A stretch of DNA of 64,000 nucleotides from Bacteroidales bacterium (GCA_012837935.1 DUQG01000003.1:62001-126000), one strand, 5' to 3'; counted from the stretch's first letter, positions 36,989-44,724 are shown. Notes: a model not told the origin generated them from the letters alone. Translations and numbers: made by a program.

Positions 36989-37751
36989 GCTGCTCTCTCT
37001 TTTTTACTTCAACCATTGAAATAGTTTTTATTCTTTCGGAATTTTCAAATGCCTCCACAAAACATTCCCAACTTAACTCCTTCATCAAAAATTCCGTGTA
37101 AACTTTCCCAATATCTTCCACGTAATGCGCATCCGAACTTTGAATAAAAACTTTATTAGCCAAACGTGGATATTTTTTAATAATCTCCTCTTTTGTGGTT
37201 CGCCATGAAACCTCCAGTGCATTGTATTTTAAGTCAAAAGGTATAAATCCAAGCTGACTAAAAACGCTGTTTTTACTTCTATCAATATGCGCAGGAATAA
37301 AAACTCCGCCGATTGAAAGCACTTTCTCGGCAACTTCCTCCAAATCTGCATTTATCGCTGCAATCAAGGCTTTCTCTTCCTCATATATAATATTGTCATT
37401 TTCATCCACAGCCACCTGAAATCCGAATAATGAAGTATCGTTTTTGATTGGCGGTAATTTTTCATCCAAATATTGCTGAAACTCATCCAGCGCATCTAAA
37501 TTTGGGAAAAGTGCCAAGCTATGCACCTCTTCCTGCGTATTAACTTCGCAACCGCCAATAACCAAAAGGTTGTTTTTTGCACCTAATTCAATGCAAACTC
37601 TCACATTGCGTGTGGAATTGTGGTCCGTAATAGCTATCAAATCCAAACCTTTTTCTTTCGCTCGTGCAATGATGTTTCTTGGACTCATATCCAAATCACC
37701 GCAAGGCGAAAGACAGGTGTGAATGTGAAGGTCTGCCTTGAACGGATGCAT
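36981..37751 (-). CDS. PHP domain phosphoesterase (TrpH/YciV-like)
   Basis: A 256-residue polymerase-and-histidinol-phosphatase fold protein with metal-binding DLHIHTCLSPCGD, ITDHNSTRN, CEVNTQEE and late histidines in IPAHIDRS and SSDAHYVED. This set predicts a three-metal phosphoesterase, perhaps acting on nucleotides. It starts 1 base after the stop of a DRTGG gene and overlaps the HATPase gene, so it is firmly part of the hydrogenase operon. Its role there is not established. Confidence 0.87.
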   Translation of the reverse strand: MHPFKADLHIHTCLSPCGDLDMSPRNIIARAKEKGLDLIAITDHNSTRNVRVCIELGAKNNLLVIGGCEVNTQEEVHSLALFPNLDALDEFQQYLDEKLPPIKNDTSLFGFQVAVDENDNIIYEEEKALIAAINADLEEVAEKVLSIGGVFIPAHIDRSKNSVFSQLGFIPFDLKYNALEVSWRTTKEEIIKKYPRLANKVFIQSSDAHYVEDIGKVYTEFLMKELSWECFVEAFENSERIKTISMVEVKKREQHG

Positions 37752-37752
37752 T

Positions 37753-38100
37753 TTATTTCATTTTCAGATAATTATAAAGTAAACCTGCTGTTTCAAATGC
37801 CGATTTTTTGGACGCAAGCACTACTACATCCTCTTCATCTGCCAATTTTAGCATTTCTTCATCCGCCGGACGCTCATCTACAATCACAATGGCACTTAGG
37901 TCTATCAATGAAGCCACCGCAACAATGTTTTTATGAATTTGTGAAGTTACCCAAACCATTTGTGGCTGTGCTTTTCCCATCACATCGCTCAGCAAATCCG
38001 ATACGTAAGCAGATACGACCTCTTTATCGAGCAAACTTTTACCTGCCAAGCAGTCGAACTGTAAGTCTTCAATCAGTTCACTCAACTTCTTTTTCTCCAT
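37753..38100 (-). CDS. DRTGG-domain protein, copy 1
   Basis: A 115-residue DRTGG-type domain (YVSDLLSDVMGKAQPQMVWV, IVDERPADEEMLKLAD, VVLASKKSAFETAGLLY). DRTGG domains are otherwise found with CBS domains or phosphotransacetylase and are thought to bind a small ligand, possibly a nucleotide. It overlaps the 3' end of the H-cluster sensor gene by 23 bases. It is paralogous to the protein at 40248. Confidence 0.82.
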   Translation of the reverse strand: MEKKKLSELIEDLQFDCLAGKSLLDKEVVSAYVSDLLSDVMGKAQPQMVWVTSQIHKNIVAVASLIDLSAIVIVDERPADEEMLKLADEEDVVVLASKKSAFETAGLLYNYLKMK

Positions 38101-39466
38101 AATTGTCTTTATATTTATTAAGTCTATTTTTACCCCAGATTTTTTCTATTGTCAGAAAGGCTTGTTCAGGACTTAGTTTGTAATTCTTTTCCATTATACG
38201 CTGTACAAAAATGCAGTATGACATACTTGCATTGCCTTTTACAATATCCTCAGCCAGATTTTTACAGGTCGGTGCTCCGCAGGCACCACAATCAAAGCCG
38301 GGAAGATATGAATTAAGTGTTTTGATTTTAGCCATTTTTTGCAATGCAATTTCCACGTTCTCATCCAACAATAAACCTTTACGTGGCGTGATTTCTTTTA
38401 CTTTGGAAACTTTTTGTAGTTCTTTGGCGTATTCCATTAACGGATTAAGCACTTTTTTGTTTTCTTTCAGCCTTTCTTGCAATCTTTTCTGGCGTTCACC
38501 TATTCGCTCCACTGCCAAAAAGCGATTTCCGGGACAAACAATTCCTCCGGCACAACCTTGGTCACAAACTCGCAGTTCCAGAAAATCAATATCTGAAATA
38601 CGTCCCGACTCTAATATTTCCAAAAACTGTATTACATTTTCTACTCCATCAATAGCCAAACTTCTACCTCTAAAGTATTCTCGTTCCGTTCCCGAAAGCG
38701 ACCATTTTATCGAATCGGATGTCATACTCGAACGTCTTTTCAAATCATCTTTATCGGATTTATTCTCGATTAGCAGTTTATATACTTTATTGTAAAGTTC
38801 ACGCATACTAACCACCACATCAATCGGCGATTCATCTTCACCTTCAGGCGCTTTGGCAGCAACAATTTTTGCCGCACAAGGTGTGAAATAGTAAATACCG
38901 ATCTCTTCGGGTCGTATGTTGGTCGTAGAGTTTATTTCGCGAAGATAAATAGCGGCAATGTCGTGAGGTGGCTTTAATTGTAAGATATTTTCGGTAAGCG
39001 AAGGGAACATTACTTGAATAAGTCGAACTACCGAAGGACAAAAGGAACTAATTACCGGTCGTACAATATCTTTATCCTTAGCAATCCGTTTATATTCGCT
39101 TTTAATAAAATCAACGGCTTGCTCTACCTCAAAAACTTCATTGAAGCCTAATTCCCGAATGGCATCGGATATTTGGGTAACGGAATATTTCACAGGAAAT
39201 TGACCGAAGAAAACGGCAGGCACGAGGGCTATTTTATAAATGTAGTCTTTTGAACCTTTAGCTAATCTATCGTCTTTTACATAAATAGCTTCCATAGGAC
39301 ATACACGATAACATTCACCGCAGTCCACGCACCGCTCCGGGCTAATACTGGCGTGACCATCCACAATTCGGATTGCTTGCGTAGAACACACACGCATACA
39401 ATGCGAACATCCGATACAGATTTCCGTATCAATCTGAATGGCGTGAATATATTGAGGTGTTGTCAT
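38078..39466 (-). CDS. Divergent [FeFe]-hydrogenase-like protein, putative H2 sensor
   Basis: A 462-residue protein with an N-terminal two-cluster ferredoxin domain (CIGCSHCMRVC, CVDCGECYRVCP), an H-cluster domain, and a C-terminal [4Fe-4S] domain (CGACGAPTCKNLAEDI). H-cluster motifs are altered: L1 reads SSFCPSVV (first Cys replaced by Phe), L2 TPCAAKI, and L3 LRVCDQGCAGG. The four cluster-ligating cysteines remain, but the proton-transfer Cys and the L3 Met are lost. This is the pattern of sensory group C/D hydrogenases. Unlike typical HydS, no PAS domain is visible. Confidence 0.85.
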   Translation of the reverse strand: MTTPQYIHAIQIDTEICIGCSHCMRVCSTQAIRIVDGHASISPERCVDCGECYRVCPMEAIYVKDDRLAKGSKDYIYKIALVPAVFFGQFPVKYSVTQISDAIRELGFNEVFEVEQAVDFIKSEYKRIAKDKDIVRPVISSFCPSVVRLIQVMFPSLTENILQLKPPHDIAAIYLREINSTTNIRPEEIGIYYFTPCAAKIVAAKAPEGEDESPIDVVVSMRELYNKVYKLLIENKSDKDDLKRRSSMTSDSIKWSLSGTEREYFRGRSLAIDGVENVIQFLEILESGRISDIDFLELRVCDQGCAGGIVCPGNRFLAVERIGERQKRLQERLKENKKVLNPLMEYAKELQKVSKVKEITPRKGLLLDENVEIALQKMAKIKTLNSYLPGFDCGACGAPTCKNLAEDIVKGNASMSYCIFVQRIMEKNYKLSPEQAFLTIEKIWGKNRLNKYKDNYGEKEVE

Positions 39467-39617
39467 AGTATCACAAGGTTTAGTGTTTAGTGTTTAGTTA
39501 TGAGTTTCGAGTGTTGAGTTGTTAGTTGCAAACACCTGACAAACAAGATTATAAATAAATCAAAACCCGACATTCCAAAACAATTTAAATGGTTTCCCGC
39601 ATTTGTTCCTATTTTAG

Positions 39618-39784
39618 GTTTCTCCGTAGGAGATACATATCAATAGAAAAACAAATATAGAAACAACCCTTTCCCCGTAGGGAATTGACAACAAGACAGT
39701 TGCAGAAACACAGTATATTCCCTACGGGAAATCATTCTTAGGGGATCACCTCCTTCTATTGCTATTAATTCCCTACGGGAAAAC
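39618..39784. repeat. BIME-like cluster of four palindromes, copy C
   Basis: Outer left TTTCTCCGTAGGAGATACAT then ATCAATAG (39619-39646). Inner left TTTCCCCGTAGGGAATTG (from 39670). Inner right TATTCCCTACGGGAAATC (from 39715). Outer right CTATTGCTATTAATTCCC then TACGGGAAAA (39756-39783). It lies in a 368-base spacer inside the hydrogenase regulatory region, separating the first two genes (39835-40589) from the rest. Confidence 0.85.
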
Positions 39785-39834
39785 ATCCACATAAATCCTA
39801 TGTATCATTTTTAAAACAAATATGGATATTTTGT

Positions 39835-40248
39835 TTAATTAAAATTAACCGTAATCTCCAAAGTCGTACCTTCTCCCGGTACTGATTTAAGTTCCATACT
39901 GTCTGTGTTTTTCTTAATGTTGGGCAGTCCCATTCCTGCTCCAAACCCCATTTGGCGTACATGATCGGAAGCAGTGGAAAATCCTTCTTCCATAGCTTTG
40001 TCTATATTGGGGATTCCGGGTCCTTTGTCAGCTATTTGCACCCAAATGTTTGTGGGCGAAATTTCTACGCTCATCACACCGCTGTAAGCATGAGCCACTA
40101 CATTTACTTCTGCTTCATAGAGTGCTACGGCAATACGTCTGATTGTTGCTGGAGGAATATTCAGTTGTTTGAGTGTTTTTTTTACCTCAGAACTTGCTCC
40201 ACCAGCAGCGCTAAAATCACCACCTGCTATGTCAAATTGCATTTTCAT
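39835..40248 (-). CDS. RsbT/SpoIIAB-like HATPase (anti-sigma-factor-type) protein
   Basis: A 137-residue stand-alone GHKL ATPase with N box ALYEAEVNVVAHAYSG, G1 ADKGPGIPNI and G2 GFGAGMGLPNIKK. Size and motifs match serine-kinase/anti-sigma regulatory proteins. It shares a boundary base with the upstream DRTGG gene, hence coupled translation. With the HATPase at 36422 it makes two such proteins in one locus, suggesting a phosphorylation-based switch. No STAS partner is visible. Confidence 0.87.
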   Translation of the reverse strand: MKMQFDIAGGDFSAAGGASSEVKKTLKQLNIPPATIRRIAVALYEAEVNVVAHAYSGVMSVEISPTNIWVQIADKGPGIPNIDKAMEEGFSTASDHVRQMGFGAGMGLPNIKKNTDSMELKSVPGEGTTLEITVNFN

Positions 40249-40589
40249 TAGTAAAGCGGTTTTATTCCTTCTTGGTAAAGAATACCGGAAATTTCAAACA
40301 TGGATTTGGGTGAAGTCAATATTGCGATATCGCTTTCACCAGCTATTTCAAGCATTTCATCCGAAACTTTCTTACCACGTGCCAAAATTACACAGTAAAT
40401 CCCCGATAATTCAGCCGTACGAATAGTTTGTATGGTTGCCAAACCGGTAATTAAAATCATATTGTCGCAATGCCACCGAAGCACATCACTCATAAGATCA
40501 GAAGCGAAAGCAGAATCATACTCAATTGGATTCTCGTTGGCAATCAATATTTCGCCATCAATCAGTTCAATTATTTGGTCAAGATTCAC
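40248..40589 (-). CDS. DRTGG-domain protein, copy 2
   Basis: A 113-residue paralogue of the protein at 37753, sharing FASDLMSDVLRWHCDNMI and DIAILTSPKSMFEISGILY. It is the first gene of the leftward hydrogenase locus. Duplication of the DRTGG and HATPase pair on either side of the H-cluster sensor gene is visible directly. Ligand and partner are unknown. Confidence 0.8.
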   Translation of the reverse strand: MNLDQIIELIDGEILIANENPIEYDSAFASDLMSDVLRWHCDNMILITGLATIQTIRTAELSGIYCVILARGKKVSDEMLEIAGESDIAILTSPKSMFEISGILYQEGIKPLY

Positions 40590-40794
40590 GTGAAAAGAAG
40601 TTTGAAAAGTTGATAATCAAAGTACCTACAAATATAAGAGATTGTTTCAATTAAATAAAATTTTTGTGAATAAAAATTAACTATAAATGCCGTTTATTGG
40701 GTGGAATTTTATCTAAAAGTCAGATTTATGGAAAATTTGGTCTTAGTTTTTGACTTTTTGATATTTTTTGTTTGAGTTTTCGAAGTTTTTGGGC
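40590..40794. promoter_or_regulatory. Spacer upstream of the hydrogenase locus
   Basis: A 205-base AT-rich spacer that must contain the promoter for the leftward operon. I do not see a convincing TAnnTTTG box in the correct orientation and mark it only as the probable control region. No gene is supported. Confidence 0.3.
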
Positions 40795-41280
40795 TTATAA
40801 AACAAGAAACCCTGCCGAAGATTTTTGGCAGGGGTTTAGGATTAACGATTGAGCATATGGCTTGTGGCGGTATTGTGCAGACGCTGTCTGCACAATTAGA
40901 TTTGTCGAAATTGGGACAGTTACCTTATTTTCAATTTGTGTTGTTTTGAGTTGTACAAATTCATTCAGTTTTAAACTTTTTTGATATTCAATAAATTGAG
41001 TAGAAGAGTATGCTTCGTAAAAAGCAACCATATTGTAAATATTTCGACTGCTATATCCTCGTAAAGTAGGGTCTTGCATTCTCAAGTATTCCGAAAGTTA
41101 TTTAACTGTTTTGCTTCTCCACGCAGAGTTTTTTAGTCGAGTTGAAACAAACGCTCCAACTTCCCAAGCTATTAGCAAGTTTTCGTTATTTACGGTCTGC
41201 AATGCTTTCGAACGGTGTAAAGAGATTATTCCTTGTACTTGTTGGAACTCAGTTGTTTCTATGTTGTCTGACTTATTCAT
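40795..41280 (-). pseudogene. DUF1016/YhcG-type PDDEXK nuclease gene, truncated and with a nonsense codon
   Basis: The frame encodes a DUF1016 N-terminal domain: NNENLLIAWEVGAFVSTRL, then SAWRSKTVK, a TAA stop (41098-41100), and in the same frame LSEYLRMQDPTLRGYSSRN followed by IYNMVAFYEAYSS. The family usually has Gln at the stop position, so CAA to TAA explains it. The frame runs out near 40880 at a perfect hairpin (40872-40896) and the C-terminal nuclease domain is missing. Usual length is about 330 residues. I set the start at 41280. Confidence 0.85.
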
Positions 41281-41378
41281 TCTTTTGTGTTTGTTTTTAA
41301 TTGCAATATTAGCATTTTTTTCTTTTTTTATTAATTTACTCAAGATTAGTGAGTAAAGGGTGTCGCACAACGGCTTGC

Positions 41379-41487
41379 AGCTACCCGAAGGAAGCGATTT
41401 CGAAGGGATTCACTGTCAACCAAGCACAAACTTTGATAGAAGAACAAAGCTTGATTTAACCTCTAATCCGCCACTTTTGGGTAGGTA
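41379..41487. repeat. Long imperfect palindrome (about 109 nt)
   Basis: GCTACCCGAAGGAAGCGATT (from 41380) pairs imperfectly with AATCCGCCACTTTTGGGTAG (41465-41484). About 65 bases lie between. CACAACGGCTTG flanks it on the left. The general plan matches the element at 42643-42751. It sits between the YiiX-like gene and the DUF1016 pseudogene. Confidence 0.6.
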
Positions 41488-41490
41488 CTA

Positions 41491-42105
41491 TTATGGACTG
41501 GTTTTCTTATAATTAACCATCATAAGTCTATTCATTTTAAGAAAATATTTTGGATAAATTGGCTTAGTTAGATTAAATTCTTTTGCTGTAAACAGACCAG
41601 CTTTTTCATAGATAAGCAAAACTAATTCCGAACAATATAATTTTTTATGCTCAAAATTATTAAAATCAAAGTCAAAAGGTGCCTGAATTGTCTTATACCT
41701 GCTAAATTCCATCCTAAGTTTTTGTTTAAATTCTGAGGAAATATCTTTGTGTCTCAGAACTATAAAATCACTAACATTGCTTAAATCAATGAATGTTTGT
41801 AAATCATCGTATCTAACTCCATTCGTTTCAGACCCGTCAGGCGTTGAGTGTAATACAAATACATTGTCATTCTCTTTAATCACTATTCCAATATGTGAAT
41901 AATCCTCTGTAGTAAGCTTTAATAGACTGATTAACTTACTTTGCATGGACTGTCCTTTTGATAGAATTATGTCAAAGTCTTCAATACGGTTTTCATCAAT
42001 CTCATTTATTGATATTTTCTCTTTTTTGCTAAAGAAAAAATAGAGTGCTAAAACAATAAGAATGAGCCCAATTACTTTAATTTTTGCTCTTAACTTCATT
42101 TGCAT
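41491..42105 (-). CDS. YiiX/YebB-like NlpC/P60-type cysteine peptidase
   Basis: A 204-residue protein with one N-terminal membrane helix (about 9-25) and a permuted papain-like fold. The probable catalytic His is in DYSHIGIVI and the Cys in LYCSELVLLIYE, the order expected for YiiX/YaeF-type (circularly permuted) enzymes. Such enzymes cleave amide or thioester bonds in peptidoglycan or lipids. The start overlaps the zinc-ribbon gene by 10 bases. The gene lies in an accessory island and is AT-rich. Confidence 0.8.
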   Translation of the reverse strand: MQMKLRAKIKVIGLILIVLALYFFFSKKEKISINEIDENRIEDFDIILSKGQSMQSKLISLLKLTTEDYSHIGIVIKENDNVFVLHSTPDGSETNGVRYDDLQTFIDLSNVSDFIVLRHKDISSEFKQKLRMEFSRYKTIQAPFDFDFNNFEHKKLYCSELVLLIYEKAGLFTAKEFNLTKPIYPKYFLKMNRLMMVNYKKTSP

Positions 42106-42599
42106 CTATAAAGTAACCTATTACTAAACCCACCAATGCAAAAATTACTACACTTAAAAAAAACATTACCTAACAAATCTGACTCGTCAACAATGTCACC
42201 AAAATTTTTCAAATAGCCACCCATTCCACCTACTTTGGCTCTTACCAATTCTGGTTGAAAATAATAACTTAATGGAATTCCTAAAATGCCACCCAAAATT
42301 GCAAATGTCATTTTCTTGCCACCACCAGAGGAGGTAGGTTTTCCTACTTCTTTTTTCAATTCCTTAAAATCAGTTTCAGTCTCTTTGTCAATGACACCCT
42401 CTTTAGTTGCACCGCAATTCCAGCAAATATCATAACTATCCTCTACTTCCTCTTTACATTTTTTACATTTCCATACTCCCTCATTAGTGTTTTCACTTTG
42501 AATTTCTGTTTCTGTTTCGAGAAACTCTCCACAGTGTTTGCATTTAATGGCTTCGATTCTGATTTCCTCAGCGCAATAAGGACATTTTTTTGTTTCCAT
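42096..42599 (-). CDS. Zinc-ribbon membrane protein, apparent frameshift near the end
   Basis: A 167-residue protein with two zinc ribbons (CPYCAEEIRIEAIKCKHCG and CKKCKEEVEDSYDICWNCG), a short linker and a membrane segment. After LLGNVFF the frame becomes Cys-rich and atypical. Shifting at the run of eight T (plus-strand A-run 42156-42163) instead gives SVVIFALVGLVIGYFIDANE, a normal second membrane helix, ending at 42077 inside the next gene. Either the run lost or gained a base, slippage makes two forms, or this is a sequencing error. Function is unknown; zinc ribbons of this form often sense or scaffold. Confidence 0.75.
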   Translation of the reverse strand: METKKCPYCAEEIRIEAIKCKHCGEFLETETEIQSENTNEGVWKCKKCKEEVEDSYDICWNCGATKEGVIDKETETDFKELKKEVGKPTSSGGGKKMTFAILGGILGIPLSYYFQPELVRAKVGGMGGYLKNFGDIVDESDLLGNVFFKCSNFCIGGFSNRLLYRCK

Positions 42600-42642
42600 A
42601 ATGTTGATGTTTATTTGTTGTTTAACTTTCCCATAACGGTTG

Positions 42643-42751
42643 AGTGTAGCAGCAGTAGCGGATTACGTGGTACTTAGCTGTCAAGCCGCACCAAGGTTTA
42701 TGCGGGGCTGGATGCTCCAATTACTACCGAACACCTTATTGCTGCTACACT
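42643..42751. repeat. Long imperfect palindrome (about 109 nt)
   Basis: AGTGTAGCAGCAGTAGCGG (from 42643) is the near-inverse of TTATTGCTGCTACACT (ending 42751). The arms extend about 30 bases with mismatches. CCATAACGGTTG flanks it on the left, comparable with CACAACGGCTTG at the 41379 element. It lies between the 538-residue protein gene and the zinc-ribbon gene. Confidence 0.65.
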
Positions 42752-42769
42752 TTATTCTGCTACAATAAA

Positions 42770-44386
42770 TCAATTTGTTTGAGTAAATTTAAATACTAAT
42801 GTTACTGGATTATCTTCTCGGCTCATAACATAAATTTCATTACTACTTAAATGATACTGGTCACCTCCAGGTCCACCCTTGTATTTTGTTCCATAACTAC
42901 CATCTTGAATCCAAAATTTTTGTCCGTTATCAATAATAGTATAGCTTACTTTGGGAAAATCACGAAAACTAATACTAGTCCATTCATTTACTTTGGCAGT
43001 ATAATTTTGGGTGTAGTAAATCGGTTTGACATCATTAAGATACCAACCATCGCTAGATTGAATATAAGTAACAAGTATTTCTGCATCGTGTATATCTGTT
43101 GTAGGATTTGTATATCCGACTAAATGTAGTTTGATATGATATTCCGTTAAATCTGAACCTTCAGTTGTTTTTAAAATGCTTGCTTGATTAAATTCAGTAA
43201 GAGCATCAAAATTCCACGTCATAATTTTATGCCCCAACAAGTCAGCTTTTATTTTTTCAATATCTGGCAAGGGGTCTTTAATAGAAGTAATTTTATTCTC
43301 AACTTCCGTATACAATGAAGACAATTTACTCTGATTTGAAGGATTACACATTCCGGATTGTGCGTTGTAAGCAAAATCAAATTTTGAAAGCATTTCCTGT
43401 TCTGCTACATACCTGTTTCTAAGTTCAGTATATTTCTGTTGTGCGGCACTATGGCAGGTTACATTTTCTGTATTAACTGAATTTTGAAGCTCTTGTAATT
43501 TGTTTCTTGCCTCTTGTCTTTTTTTGAAATCGTAACTTTCAAATGATTTTACAAATTCTTCGTTAACTTTTATCATTGCATCGTTATATTTTGTAGAGCA
43601 ATCACAATAAGCCACAGCAGATTTTTTTGCATCTTTAACAGGGTCGTGTCTTAAAAAGAAATAGTAAACGCCATATAAAACAATAACAGCAGATAAAACG
43701 CCAATAATTACTTTCTTGTTTTTACCAAGCCACTCACTAGTATCAAAATTGCTTGTTTGGGAAACTGGATTAGCTGTTGTTTGTGTTTGAGATAAATTTT
43801 CTTCTACTTGTGGTGAATTAGTTACTTGTGGTGAAACTTTTACACCGATGTTATATGTCTTTTGCATTCTTAAATAACTAATAAAGCCTGCAATACCCAT
43901 TGCAATGAGAGCAGCCCAATATGCAAATTGAAAATCTATCTGAATAGCTCCCTCCGCTTTTTTTTCGATTGCACTCTTTATTGTAAATTGAAGAATTAGC
44001 AATGAACCAAAACCAATTGCTCCAGCACCAGTACCAATTAGGGCTTCTCTTTTTTCTTTGATTAAAAAAGCACCCAGACCAACAATAGCAGCACCAAAGG
44101 CAATTATTGCCCAAGCATTTGAAGGAATTTTTTCTCCTTTAGTTTCTCTTCCTGAAAACATATCACGGTCTTTAAGTTCAGTTCCTGTCACAAGATTAAT
44201 GCCTGTAACACTTCCGACTTTCTGTCCTCCACAACTAACCGTAAAGAAATTAAAGAAGAAAAAAATGATTACAGCAGCAAACAGTAACGGTATAAGTGAA
44301 CGTCTGCTCGCAATGTTGTCAGACGATGGGACTTGGATATTAATAGTCTGTTGCTCTGTCCCGCTTTCTTGATTTTGATTTTCCAT
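42770..44386 (-). CDS. Multi-domain membrane protein, function unknown
   Basis: A 538-residue protein. After a Gln/Ser-rich leader there are four membrane segments between about 30 and 172, including LIPLLFAAVIIFFFFNFF. A low-complexity linker follows, then a fifth membrane helix (VIIGVLSAVIVLYGVYYFF, near 229-247), a helical segment with conserved-looking Cys (VAYCDCSTKYNDAM), and a beta-rich C-terminal domain of about 150 residues. No catalytic motif is seen. It is the first gene of the accessory island on this strand; domain order suggests a membrane-tethered extracytoplasmic domain. Confidence 0.6.
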   Translation of the reverse strand: MENQNQESGTEQQTINIQVPSSDNIASRRSLIPLLFAAVIIFFFFNFFTVSCGGQKVGSVTGINLVTGTELKDRDMFSGRETKGEKIPSNAWAIIAFGAAIVGLGAFLIKEKREALIGTGAGAIGFGSLLILQFTIKSAIEKKAEGAIQIDFQFAYWAALIAMGIAGFISYLRMQKTYNIGVKVSPQVTNSPQVEENLSQTQTTANPVSQTSNFDTSEWLGKNKKVIIGVLSAVIVLYGVYYFFLRHDPVKDAKKSAVAYCDCSTKYNDAMIKVNEEFVKSFESYDFKKRQEARNKLQELQNSVNTENVTCHSAAQQKYTELRNRYVAEQEMLSKFDFAYNAQSGMCNPSNQSKLSSLYTEVENKITSIKDPLPDIEKIKADLLGHKIMTWNFDALTEFNQASILKTTEGSDLTEYHIKLHLVGYTNPTTDIHDAEILVTYIQSSDGWYLNDVKPIYYTQNYTAKVNEWTSISFRDFPKVSYTIIDNGQKFWIQDGSYGTKYKGGPGGDQYHLSSNEIYVMSREDNPVTLVFKFTQTN

Positions 44387-44533
44387 TTTGTAAATTTTAT
44401 TAGATTATAGAATGTGAGAATTGTATCTTTCTTTAAAATTACACATAACGTCTTATTTATAAAACAAATATACAACATTTTCCAAAACAAACTCCACAAT
44501 TTTCATTTATTTTTTCTTATATAATTCCTCCAC

Positions 44534-44666
44534 TCACCTCACCACTTCACCAAACAGCATCGCTGAACTAGCTCGACTTATCTTGGCTCGAACAGTTTCA
44601 CCTATTCTATGTCCGCCTCGTGGAAAAAACTACCACATTGTTTTGTGATGTGCAATCAAACAACTT
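44534..44666 (-). pseudogene. 3' fragment of a miaB-like gene (TRAM domain)
   Basis: On the minus strand the DNA encodes KLFDCTSQNNVVVF, then after a one-base shift in a run of six T (A-run 44624-44629), PRGGHRIGETVRAKISRASS and AMLFGEVVR, stopping at 44534. This reads like the C-terminal TRAM domain of the tRNA methylthiotransferase MiaB. Nothing upstream continues the gene, so it is an isolated tail. It marks the right edge of the accessory island. The rest of the 44387-44757 spacer holds the gldE promoter and nothing else I can name. Confidence 0.6.
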
Positions 44667-44716
44667 AATAGAAAAGCATTTTATATCGAACTGACGTTAG
44701 AATAATAAATTTTATG

Positions 44717-44724
44717 TACATTTG
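44717..44724 (+). promoter_or_regulatory. -7 box TACATTTG for gldE
   Basis: TACATTTG matches TAnnTTTG and lies 33 bases before ATG 44758. A TTG start at 44722 would fall inside this box, which supports the later ATG. Confidence 0.6.

Noticed and set aside
39739-39754. GGATCACCTCCTT, identical to the 3' end of 16S rRNA with the anti-Shine-Dalgarno
   Set aside because: It lies inside repeat cluster C, with no other rRNA-like sequence around. The equivalent position in copy B reads differently, so the match is coincidental.
41098-41370. Treating the two DUF1016 fragments as separate intact genes
   Set aside because: They are in the same frame and together match one domain interrupted by a single stop codon.
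41379-42751. Calling the palindromes integron attC sites
   Set aside because: No integron integrase, no clear GTTRRRY/RYYYAAC boxes and only two copies. Reported only as attC-like in plan.
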